Shown piece by piece: positions 8,121 to 15,736 of a DNA stretch of 64,000 nt. The stretch spans positions 62,001-126,000 of the forward strand of contig NZ_QEWO01000002.1 in the NCBI RefSeq assembly GCF_003402235.1. Reading direction: 5' to 3'. The translations under genes and the position numbers were made by a program. A model generated the notes under the pieces. That model did not search any database. It was not told the origin of the DNA and worked only from the letters and a program-made list of their open reading frames with translations. The first letter of the stretch is position 1, and each line of letters starts with the position of its first letter. This DNA comes from Parahaliea mediterranea. Lineage in GTDB: Bacteria > Pseudomonadota > Gammaproteobacteria > Pseudomonadales > Halieaceae.

Positions 8121-8933
8121 TCACTGCATCAGCAGTGCACCGGCATCCTCATCCAGCGCCAGACCCTCGACGCCAATCTGCTCCGCCAACGCCAGCAGGT
8201 AGTGACGCAGGGCGCGTCGCGAGGCCTGTTCCTGCAGGCTGTGGCGCACGCGATGGCTCACCGCTTCGAACGGCACTGCCTGTGCCTCTATGCGCTCATC
8301 GACGCTCACCACATGCCAGCCGTAACGACTGGCCAACGGCTCCACATGCAGCCCCTGGGACAAATGCTTTAGCGCCCGGTCCAATTCCGGCACGGTCTGG
8401 CCGGCGCTGAGCCAGCCGAGGTTACCGCCGCTGTCCTTCGACGGGCAGGCGGAGTGGCGCATGGCGAATTCGGCAAAGCGCTCGGGGTGCGCGGCCAGCT
8501 CGGCCAGCAGTTTTTTGCCCTGTCTGTACTGGGTGTCCCGGGCGCGGGCGTCTTCGGGGGCCGCCGGCAACAGGATGTGGGAGACCTTGAGCCGGGCCGG
8601 CTCGCTGAAGCGCTCGGGATTGGCCTGGAAGAAGCGCCGGCAGGCGGCTTCGTCCGGCTCCGGCACGCTCAGCTCGCGCTCCAGCAACGCGGCAATGCCG
8701 GCCTCGTCATCCGCAGCATCGGTACCCGAACGCAAGCCGAGTTCCGCGGCCCGTTGCAACAGCAGCTCCCGCACCACCAGGGCGCGGGCGGCCTGGGCAA
8801 AGGCCTCCTGTTGGCTGCTGGCCGGGTGATGCTGCATTTCCTGGGCGATATGGCTTTCGTCGATCTCGGTCGCGCCCACCCGGATGGTAACGGGGGGCGG
8901 CTCGGGCAGATTTTCCAGATCGATCAGTTGCAT
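8121..8933 (-). CDS. Parvulin-type peptidyl-prolyl isomerase of the nar operon (NifM/PpiC-like)
   Basis: A 270-residue protein with an N-terminal helical segment (SurA/NifM-like) and a C-terminal PpiC rotamase domain at about residues 125-225: VSHILLPA, HSACPSKDSGGNLGWLSAGQTVPELD and the GWHVVSVDER ending. There is no signal peptide, so it should act in the cytoplasm. Its ATG overlaps the narI stop by one base (TGATG), so it is co-translated with the nitrate reductase genes. Similar genes follow narI in Pseudomonas and Halomonas, where they are thought to help fold or mature the enzyme. A longer reading frame upstream of this ATG is an antisense-like extension and was not used. Confidence 0.85.
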   Translation of the reverse strand: MQLIDLENLPEPPPVTIRVGATEIDESHIAQEMQHHPASSQQEAFAQAARALVVRELLLQRAAELGLRSGTDAADDEAGIAALLERELSVPEPDEAACRRFFQANPERFSEPARLKVSHILLPAAPEDARARDTQYRQGKKLLAELAAHPERFAEFAMRHSACPSKDSGGNLGWLSAGQTVPELDRALKHLSQGLHVEPLASRYGWHVVSVDERIEAQAVPFEAVSHRVRHSLQEQASRRALRHYLLALAEQIGVEGLALDEDAGALLMQ

Positions 8934-9628
8934 CAGCGCACTCCCGTGGAGCGGCGGCGCACAATCTGGTAGTTGCGGCCGAAGTAGCCCACCGGCGCGC
9001 TCCACACGTGCACCAGGCGCGAGAAGGGGAACAGCATGACGATGGTCAGGCCGAGGAACACGTGAATCTTGTAGACCCAGCCCACCCCTGCCATGTGCTG
9101 CGCCGCATTGCCACCGAAGTAGACGATGGCCTGGGCCCAGGCGGACAGTTGCAGCATCAGTTCGCCGTCCAGGTGACCCAGGGAGAACACCACGGTGCCC
9201 AGGCCCAGCGCCGCCTGGATCACCAGCATGGCCAGAATCAGGTTGTCCATCAGGCTGGACGAAGCGCGCACCCGCGGGTTGAACAGGCGCCGGTAGAGCA
9301 GCATGGCGCCCCCGATCAGGCACAGCACACCGGCGATCCCGCCCACCGTTATCGCCATGATCTGCTTGGTGCTAGCGCTGAAGAAGGGCGCGTACACCCA
9401 GTGCGGGGTCAGCAGGCCGACCACATGGCCGAAGAAAATAACCAAAATACCGATGTGGAACAGGTTGCTGGCCAGCCGCATGTTCTTTGACGACAGCATC
9501 TGGCTGGACCCGGTCTTCCAGGTGTACTGGCCGTGATCGAAGCGCAGCAGGCTGCCGATCAGGAACACGGTGCCCGCCAGGTAGGGGTAGTAGCCGAAGA
9601 TCAGTTGTTCAAAGTAGGCGGCAATCAT
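8933..9628 (-). CDS. narI: Respiratory nitrate reductase gamma subunit
   Basis: Cytochrome b subunit that oxidises quinol and passes electrons to NarH. The 231 residues (E. coli NarI 225) include about five membrane helices and conserved histidines for the two haems (for example LFHIGILVIFFGHVVGLL and the C-terminal YKIHVFLGL). The start at MIAAYFEQLIFGYYPYLAG has a CCAGGAG site. It follows narJ with a small gap, and its stop overlaps the start of the isomerase gene. Confidence 0.96.
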   Translation of the reverse strand: MIAAYFEQLIFGYYPYLAGTVFLIGSLLRFDHGQYTWKTGSSQMLSSKNMRLASNLFHIGILVIFFGHVVGLLTPHWVYAPFFSASTKQIMAITVGGIAGVLCLIGGAMLLYRRLFNPRVRASSSLMDNLILAMLVIQAALGLGTVVFSLGHLDGELMLQLSAWAQAIVYFGGNAAQHMAGVGWVYKIHVFLGLTIVMLFPFSRLVHVWSAPVGYFGRNYQIVRRRSTGVR

Positions 9629-9633
9629 GGTTG

Positions 9634-10392
9634 CTATCTCCTGGAGGTTTCGTTTGCAGTGCGCGCCATGGCCGGCTCCAGCGTGACCACCTCTGGATGC
9701 ACCTGCTGTTTCTGTTCGGCCCGGCGCTGGCCGCCCGCCGATTGCACGGCGCAGTCGGCATCGGACTCGGCGGAAAAACGCACCGCTTCCTCCTCCCACA
9801 CCGCATCCAGCGCCTCCGGCGTGTAGTCCGGTGGCTCATTGGCCACCTGCTCCCGGTGCTGTGCCACATCGCCCTCGGCGCCGATCAGGGCCAGCAGGCT
9901 CAGGGGTACCAGGGCGTAGTCGCTGTCCCGCCCTTCCAGGCGCACCGCCAGCAGGGCCAGAATATGGCGGATATCGCCCAGCCAGTTGCCGATCTCGGCC
10001 TCGTCCCGGGTGGACAGGAACTCCAGGAACAGCGGCAGGTAGTCGGGCAGTTCGCGGGCGTCGAGGGCAAAGCCTGCGGCCTCGTACTGGGCCAGCAGGT
10101 CCACCATGGCCTGGCCGCGGTCGCGGGACTCGCCGTGCACATGTTCGAACAACAGCAGCGACACCGAGCGCCCGCGATCGAACAACTCCACATAGCGGGC
10201 CTGCAGATCGAGCAATTCACCCGCTGCAATATCATGGCACCACTGCAGCAGCGCCCGGCGGCGCTGCTGCGACAGGCGCTCCTCGCGCTGGAACACCGCC
10301 AGCAGCTCGGGCACCGCCGCCTGTAATTCTGCCGTGGGGTAGTCCAGCAGGCGCGCCAGCGCGCGCAGGCTGAGCTGAAGGTCAGCGTTCAT
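9634..10392 (-). CDS. narJ: Nitrate reductase molybdenum cofactor assembly chaperone
   Basis: Cytoplasmic TorD-family chaperone that binds apo-NarG, helps insert the Mo-bisMGD and FeS clusters and holds back membrane attachment. The protein has 252 residues, all-helical in character, with the NarJ signatures LARLLDYPTAELQ and DYLPLFLEFLS. The C-terminal tail, after about residue 200, is variable and rich in charged residues. The ATG (10392) overlaps the narH stop by 11 bp, giving coupling. The frame is open well upstream of this start, but that part is inside narH. Confidence 0.95.
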   Translation of the reverse strand: MNADLQLSLRALARLLDYPTAELQAAVPELLAVFQREERLSQQRRRALLQWCHDIAAGELLDLQARYVELFDRGRSVSLLLFEHVHGESRDRGQAMVDLLAQYEAAGFALDARELPDYLPLFLEFLSTRDEAEIGNWLGDIRHILALLAVRLEGRDSDYALVPLSLLALIGAEGDVAQHREQVANEPPDYTPEALDAVWEEEAVRFSAESDADCAVQSAGGQRRAEQKQQVHPEVVTLEPAMARTANETSRR

Positions 10393-11944
10393 TGGCGGCC
10401 TCCGCTTGCACCGGGTCGTACTCCTGCACCGGCTGCACCAGGGTGGTGGTCTGGCGGCGCCCGCCGAACAGGCTGGTGCTGTTGTTGCCACTCTGGCAGC
10501 CATCGCCAAAGCTGAAGCCGCAACCGCCGCGTTCGGGGTAGGCGTCCAGCGCCATTTCCCGGTGGGAGGTGGGGATGACATAGCGGTCCTCATAGGAGGC
10601 GATGGCCAGGTAGCGGTACATGTCTTCCACCTGGGCCTCGCTCAGGCCGACCTCGTCCAGCACCGCGGTATCGGTCTGCCCGTCCACATGCTTGCCGCGC
10701 ATGTACTGGCGCATCGCCAGCAGACGCTTGAGGGCCAGCACCACCGGCGCTTCGTCGCCGGCGGTGAGCATATTGGCCAGGTAGCGCACCGGAATGCGCA
10801 GCGATTCCACCTTGGGCAGCACGCCGTCCAATTCGATGTGGCCGGCTTCGGCGGCACTCTGCACCGGCGACAGCGGCGGCACATACCAGACCATGGGCAA
10901 GGTGCGGTACTCCGGGTGCAGCGGCAGGGCCAGCTGCCAGTCCATGGCCAGCTTGTACACCGGCGAGGCCTGGGCGGCCTTGATCACCGAATCGGGCACT
11001 CCGTCGCGGCGCGCCTGGGCAATCACCTCCGGGTCGCTGGGGTCGAGGAATATCTCGCACTGGCGGCGGTAGAGGTCGCGCTCGTCCTCGGAGGCAGCCA
11101 CTTCCTCGATGCGATCGGCATCGTAGAGCAGCACGCCGAGGTAGCGGATGCGGCCCACGCAGGTTTCCGAGCAAATCGTGGGCTGGCCGGATTCAATGCG
11201 GGGGTAGCAGAAGATGCACTTCTCCGATTTGCCCGATTTCCAGTTGTAGTAGATTTTTTTGTAGGGGCAGCCGGATACACACATGCGCCAGCCCCGGCAC
11301 TTGTCCTGGTCGATCAGCACGATGCCGTCCTCTTCGCGCTTGTAGATCGCACCGCTGGGGCAGGAGGCTACGCAGGCCGGGTTAAGGCAGTGTTCACACA
11401 GGCGCGGCAGGTACATCATGAAGGTGTTTTCAAACTGGCCGTAGATGTCGGCCTGCACCTGGTCGAAGTTGATATCCTTGCGCCGTTTGGCAAACTCGGT
11501 GCCGAGAATTTCCTCCCAGTTGGGGCCCCACTCGATCTTCTCCATGCGCTGGCCGGAAATCAGAGAGCGCGGGCGCGCCACCGGCTGGTGCTTGCCCGGT
11601 GCCGCGGTGTGCAGGTTCTGGTAGTCGAAGGTGAAGGGTTCGTAGTAGTCGTCGATCTCCGGCAGGTCCGGGTTGGCAAAGATATTCGCCAGCACCCGCC
11701 ACTTGCCGCCGATGCGCGGTTCAATAGCGCCGTCTTTGCGGCGCAGCCAGCCGCCGCGCCAGCGCTGCTGGTTCTCCCACTCCTTGGGGTAGCCGATGCC
11801 GGGCTTGGTCTCCACGTTGTTGAACCAGGCATATTCCATCCCCTCGCGGCTGGTCCACACGTTTTTGCAGGTCACCGAGCAGGTGTGGCAGCCGATGCAT
11901 TTGTCGAGGTTGAGCACCATGCCCACCTGGGAACGTATTTTCAT
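10382..11944 (-). CDS. narH: Respiratory nitrate reductase beta subunit
   Basis: Iron-sulfur electron-transfer subunit of 520 residues (E. coli 512). The cysteine groups for one [3Fe-4S] and three [4Fe-4S] clusters are visible: CIGCHTCSVTCK near the N-terminus, CEHCLNPACVASCPSG, and DKCRGWRMCVSGCP, where a Trp replaces the second cysteine as expected for the [3Fe-4S] site. CIFCYPRIE and CSETC complete the sets. The start ATG overlaps the narG stop by four bases (ATGA). Confidence 0.98.
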   Translation of the reverse strand: MKIRSQVGMVLNLDKCIGCHTCSVTCKNVWTSREGMEYAWFNNVETKPGIGYPKEWENQQRWRGGWLRRKDGAIEPRIGGKWRVLANIFANPDLPEIDDYYEPFTFDYQNLHTAAPGKHQPVARPRSLISGQRMEKIEWGPNWEEILGTEFAKRRKDINFDQVQADIYGQFENTFMMYLPRLCEHCLNPACVASCPSGAIYKREEDGIVLIDQDKCRGWRMCVSGCPYKKIYYNWKSGKSEKCIFCYPRIESGQPTICSETCVGRIRYLGVLLYDADRIEEVAASEDERDLYRRQCEIFLDPSDPEVIAQARRDGVPDSVIKAAQASPVYKLAMDWQLALPLHPEYRTLPMVWYVPPLSPVQSAAEAGHIELDGVLPKVESLRIPVRYLANMLTAGDEAPVVLALKRLLAMRQYMRGKHVDGQTDTAVLDEVGLSEAQVEDMYRYLAIASYEDRYVIPTSHREMALDAYPERGGCGFSFGDGCQSGNNSTSLFGGRRQTTTLVQPVQEYDPVQAEAANER

Positions 11945-14900
11945 TGCACAGCCTCCTGTTGGAAATCCGCCCCTTCACCGTCGAGCCAATTGATATCGCG
12001 CATCTTGCGCACGATCACAAACTCGTCGCGGTTCGAGCCCACCGTGCCGTAGTAGTTGAAGCCGTAGGCGAGCTGGGCGTAGCCGCCGATCATGTGGGTC
12101 GGTTTCGGGCACACCCGGGTCACCGAGTTGTGGATGCCGCCGCGGGTGCCGGTGATCTCCGAGCCCGGAACGTTCACGATGCGCTCCTGGGCGTGGTACA
12201 TCATGGCGGTGCCGACCTTGACCCGCTGGCTGACCACCGCCCGCGCGGCGATGGCGCCATTGGCGTTGAACAGCTCGATCCAGTCGTTGTCCTCCACGCC
12301 GATAGCGCGGGCGTTGTCCTCCGACAGCCACACGATGGGCCCGCCCCGGGACAGGGTCTGCATCAGCAGGTTGTCGGAGTAAGTGGAGTGGATGCCCCAC
12401 TTCTGGTGCGGGGTCAGAAAGTTCAGGGCGATTTCCGGGTTACCGTTGCTGCCCCGCTCCGCCACCGCGGCCACCGCCTTGGTGTCGATGGGCGGTCGGT
12501 AGACAAGCAGGCTTTCGCCGAAGTCGCGCATCCACTGGTGATCCTGGTAGAACTGCTGCCGCCCGGTGACGGTGCGCCAGGGAATCAGCTCGTGGACGTT
12601 GGTGTAGCAGGCGTTGTAGGAAACATGTTCATCCTCCAGACCCGACCAGGTGGGGCTGGAGATGATCTTGCGCGGCTGCGCCACCACGTCGCGGAAGCGG
12701 ATTTTTTCCTCTTCCTTGGGTATCGCCAAATGGGTGTGGTCGCGCCCAGTCACTTTTGACAGCGCCGCCCAGGCCTTCACCGCCACCTGGCCGTTGGTTT
12801 CCGGCGCCAGGGTGAGGATCATCTCCGCCGCGTCGATGGCTGTATCCAGGCGCGGCCGACCATCGGCTGCGCCCTCGCGATGCAGGTGGTTCAGTTTGCC
12901 CAGCAGGTCCACCTCCTTGCTGGTCTCCCAGCTGATGCCCTTGCCGCCGTTGCCCAGTTTATCGAGCAGTGGCCCCACCGAACTGAAGCGCTCAAAGGTG
13001 TGGGGGTAGTTGCGCACCACCTCCACCAGGTTGGGCATGGTTTTACCCGGTATCGGCTCGCATTCGCCGCGCTTCCAGTCCAGCACCTGGGGCTGGGCCA
13101 GCTCCCCGGGAGTGTCGTGCTGCAGGGGCACGGTGACCAGGTCGGTTTCCTCCCCCAGGTGGCCGACGCAGACCCGCGAAAACGCGCCGGCAATGCCGCG
13201 GTAGATATCCCAGTCGCTGCGCGCCTCCCAGGCCGGGTCGGTGGCGGCGGTCAGCGGGTGAATGAAGGGGTGCATGTCGGAGGTGTTGAGGTCGTCCTTC
13301 TCATACCAGGTGGCCGTGGGCAGCACCACGTCGGAGTACAGGCAGGTGGTGGACATGCGGAAGTCCAGGGTGACCAGCAGGTCGACTTTGCCCTCGGGGG
13401 CCTCCTCCTCCCAGCGCACTTCCTGGGGCTTGGCAATGCCCATACCACCGAGGTTTTTGCCCTGCACACCGTGGCGGGTGCCGAGCAGGTACTTGAGCAT
13501 GTACTCGTGGCCCTTGCCGGAGCTGCCCAACAGGTTGGAGCGCCACACGAAGAGATTGCGCGGGAAGTTCTGCGGGTTGTCCGGGTCCTCGGCGGCAAAG
13601 CGCAACTTGCCGGATTTCAGTTCGCGCACCACATAGTCTTTGGTATCAAGGCCCGCCTCTTTCGCCTGCGCCGCCAGGTGCAGCGGGTTGCGGTCCAGTT
13701 GTGGCGCCGAAGGTAGCCAGCCCATGCGCTCGGCGCGCACGTTGAAGTCGATCAGACTGCCTTCATAGTCCGCCGGGTTGGCCAGCGGCGACAGGATCTC
13801 GCCCACACCGAGCTTCTCGTAACGCCACTGGCTGGCGTGGTTGTAGAAGAAGGAGGTGCCGTTCATGTGCCGCGGCGGCCGGCTCCAGTCGAGGCCGAAG
13901 GCCAGCGGCAGCCAGCCGGTCTGCGGCCGCAGTTTCTCCTGGCCCACATAATGCGACCAGCCGCCGCCACTCTGGCCCACGCAACCACAGAGGATCAGCA
14001 TGTTGATCAGCCCGCGGTAGTTCATGTCCATGTGATACCAGTGGTTCATACCGGCGCCGACGATGATCATCGAGCGGCCATGGGTGCGGTCGGCGGTGTC
14101 GGCGAACTCCCGCGCCAGGCGAATCACCCGCTGGGCGGACACACCGGTAATGCGCTCCTGCCAGGCGGGGGTATAGGGCTTGACCTGGTCGTAGTCGGTG
14201 GCGCCGTCGTCCTCACCCTCTTTGCCAAAGCCGCGGTCGATGCCGTAGTTGGCGCACATCAGGTCGAACACGGTGACCGCCAGCACCTCCCGACCGTCGG
14301 CCAGGCGCAGGCGCTTGGCCGGCAGGCTGTGGTGCAGTACGTCGCCGTCGCCCGCCGCCACATGGCTGAAGTGCTCGCGCTCGATGCCGCCGAAATAGGG
14401 GAAGGCCACCCGCGCCACTTCATCGTGATTATCGGCCAGGCTCAATTGCAGCTCGATATCGCGGCCCTCGGCATCCAGCGATTCCAAGTTCCAGACGCCC
14501 TCCTCGCCCCAGCGGAAGCCGATGGAGCCGCGCGGCACCACCAGGCGATCGCCGGCCCGGTCCCAAGCCACGGTTTTCCATTCCGGGTTGTTGTCCTGGC
14601 CGAGGGAAGCTTCGAAATCCGCCGCCCGCAGCAGCTTGCCGGGCACCAGGCTTCCCGCTGTGCCGCCCTCTCCCCGCGGCTCCAGCTCCACCAGGAAGGG
14701 CATATCGGTGTAGCGGCGCACATAGTCGCTGAAGTAGGCACTGGGCTTGTCCAGATGGAATTCCTTGATAATCACATGCCCCATAGCCATGGCCAGCGCG
14801 GCGTCGGTGCCCTGCTGGGGGCTGAGCCACTCGTCGCAGAGTTTGGACACCTCGGCGTAGTCCGGGGTGATGGCCACGGTCTTGGTGCCCTTGTAGCGCA

Positions 14901-15711
14901 CCTCGGTAAAGAAGTGGGCATCCGGGGTGCGGGTCTGGGGCACGTTGGAACCCCAGGCGATCAGGTAGGCGCTGTTGTACCAGTCGGCGGACTCCGGCAC
15001 ATCGGTCTGCTCGCCCCAAGTCATCGGCGAGGCCGGCGGCAGGTCGCAGTACCAGTCGTAGAACGACAGGCAGTTACCGCCGATCAGCGATAGGTAGCGC
15101 GCCCCGGCGGCGTAGGACACCATGGACATCGCCGGAATCGGCGAGAAGCCGGTGACCCGATCCGGCCCGTACTGCTTGATGGTGTACACGTTGGACGCGG
15201 CGATCAGCGTCTGCACTTCATCCCAGTCGGCACGCACAAAGCCGCCCATGCCGCGGGCGGCCTTGTACTGCTTGGCCAGTTCGGGGGTTTCCACGATGGA
15301 GGCCCAGGCGTCCACCGGGTCGCTGTGCCGCTGCAGCGCGGCGCGCCACAGTTTCACCAGCGCACTGCGCATCAAGGGGTATTTGAGGCGGTTGGCGCTG
15401 TACAGATACCAGGAGTAACTGGCACCGCGAGGACAGCCGCGAGGTTCATGGTCGGGCAGATCGGGCCGCGTGCGCGGGTAGTCGGTCTGCTGGGTTTCCC
15501 AGGTCACCAGGCCGTTCTTGACATAGATTTTCCAGCTGCAGGAACCGGTGCAATTCACACCGTGGGTGGAGCGCACGATCTTGTCGTGCTGCCAGCGCGC
15601 CCGGTAGCCGTCCTCCCATTCGCGGTTTTCATCGCGGGTTTCGCCGTGGCCACCAGCAAAGGACTCGGGCCGCTTTACCAGGTATTTCAGGCGGTCAAGA
15701 AAATAGCTCAT
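11941..15711 (-). CDS. narG: Respiratory nitrate reductase alpha subunit
   Basis: Catalytic Mo-bisMGD subunit, 1256 residues, reducing nitrate to nitrite on the cytoplasmic face of the membrane. The N-terminal FS0 cluster motif is His50-x3-Cys54-x3-Cys58 with Cys93 (GCPRGAS). The molybdenum ligand Asp lies in the conserved SFYDWYCDLPPASP segment. The RR-like vestigial Tat sequence of NarG is weak here. The ATG has a TAGGAG site. It follows narK with a 25-bp gap, in one operon with narHJI and the isomerase gene. Confidence 0.98.
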   Translation of the reverse strand: MSYFLDRLKYLVKRPESFAGGHGETRDENREWEDGYRARWQHDKIVRSTHGVNCTGSCSWKIYVKNGLVTWETQQTDYPRTRPDLPDHEPRGCPRGASYSWYLYSANRLKYPLMRSALVKLWRAALQRHSDPVDAWASIVETPELAKQYKAARGMGGFVRADWDEVQTLIAASNVYTIKQYGPDRVTGFSPIPAMSMVSYAAGARYLSLIGGNCLSFYDWYCDLPPASPMTWGEQTDVPESADWYNSAYLIAWGSNVPQTRTPDAHFFTEVRYKGTKTVAITPDYAEVSKLCDEWLSPQQGTDAALAMAMGHVIIKEFHLDKPSAYFSDYVRRYTDMPFLVELEPRGEGGTAGSLVPGKLLRAADFEASLGQDNNPEWKTVAWDRAGDRLVVPRGSIGFRWGEEGVWNLESLDAEGRDIELQLSLADNHDEVARVAFPYFGGIEREHFSHVAAGDGDVLHHSLPAKRLRLADGREVLAVTVFDLMCANYGIDRGFGKEGEDDGATDYDQVKPYTPAWQERITGVSAQRVIRLAREFADTADRTHGRSMIIVGAGMNHWYHMDMNYRGLINMLILCGCVGQSGGGWSHYVGQEKLRPQTGWLPLAFGLDWSRPPRHMNGTSFFYNHASQWRYEKLGVGEILSPLANPADYEGSLIDFNVRAERMGWLPSAPQLDRNPLHLAAQAKEAGLDTKDYVVRELKSGKLRFAAEDPDNPQNFPRNLFVWRSNLLGSSGKGHEYMLKYLLGTRHGVQGKNLGGMGIAKPQEVRWEEEAPEGKVDLLVTLDFRMSTTCLYSDVVLPTATWYEKDDLNTSDMHPFIHPLTAATDPAWEARSDWDIYRGIAGAFSRVCVGHLGEETDLVTVPLQHDTPGELAQPQVLDWKRGECEPIPGKTMPNLVEVVRNYPHTFERFSSVGPLLDKLGNGGKGISWETSKEVDLLGKLNHLHREGAADGRPRLDTAIDAAEMILTLAPETNGQVAVKAWAALSKVTGRDHTHLAIPKEEEKIRFRDVVAQPRKIISSPTWSGLEDEHVSYNACYTNVHELIPWRTVTGRQQFYQDHQWMRDFGESLLVYRPPIDTKAVAAVAERGSNGNPEIALNFLTPHQKWGIHSTYSDNLLMQTLSRGGPIVWLSEDNARAIGVEDNDWIELFNANGAIAARAVVSQRVKVGTAMMYHAQERIVNVPGSEITGTRGGIHNSVTRVCPKPTHMIGGYAQLAYGFNYYGTVGSNRDEFVIVRKMRDINWLDGEGADFQQEAVQ

Positions 15712-15736
15712 ATGAGGCTCCTAGAATTTGGCCGAA

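Noticed and set aside
9628-9799. N-terminal extension of narI
   Set aside because: The region belongs to narJ in another frame; narI has a clear ATG and ribosome site at 9628.
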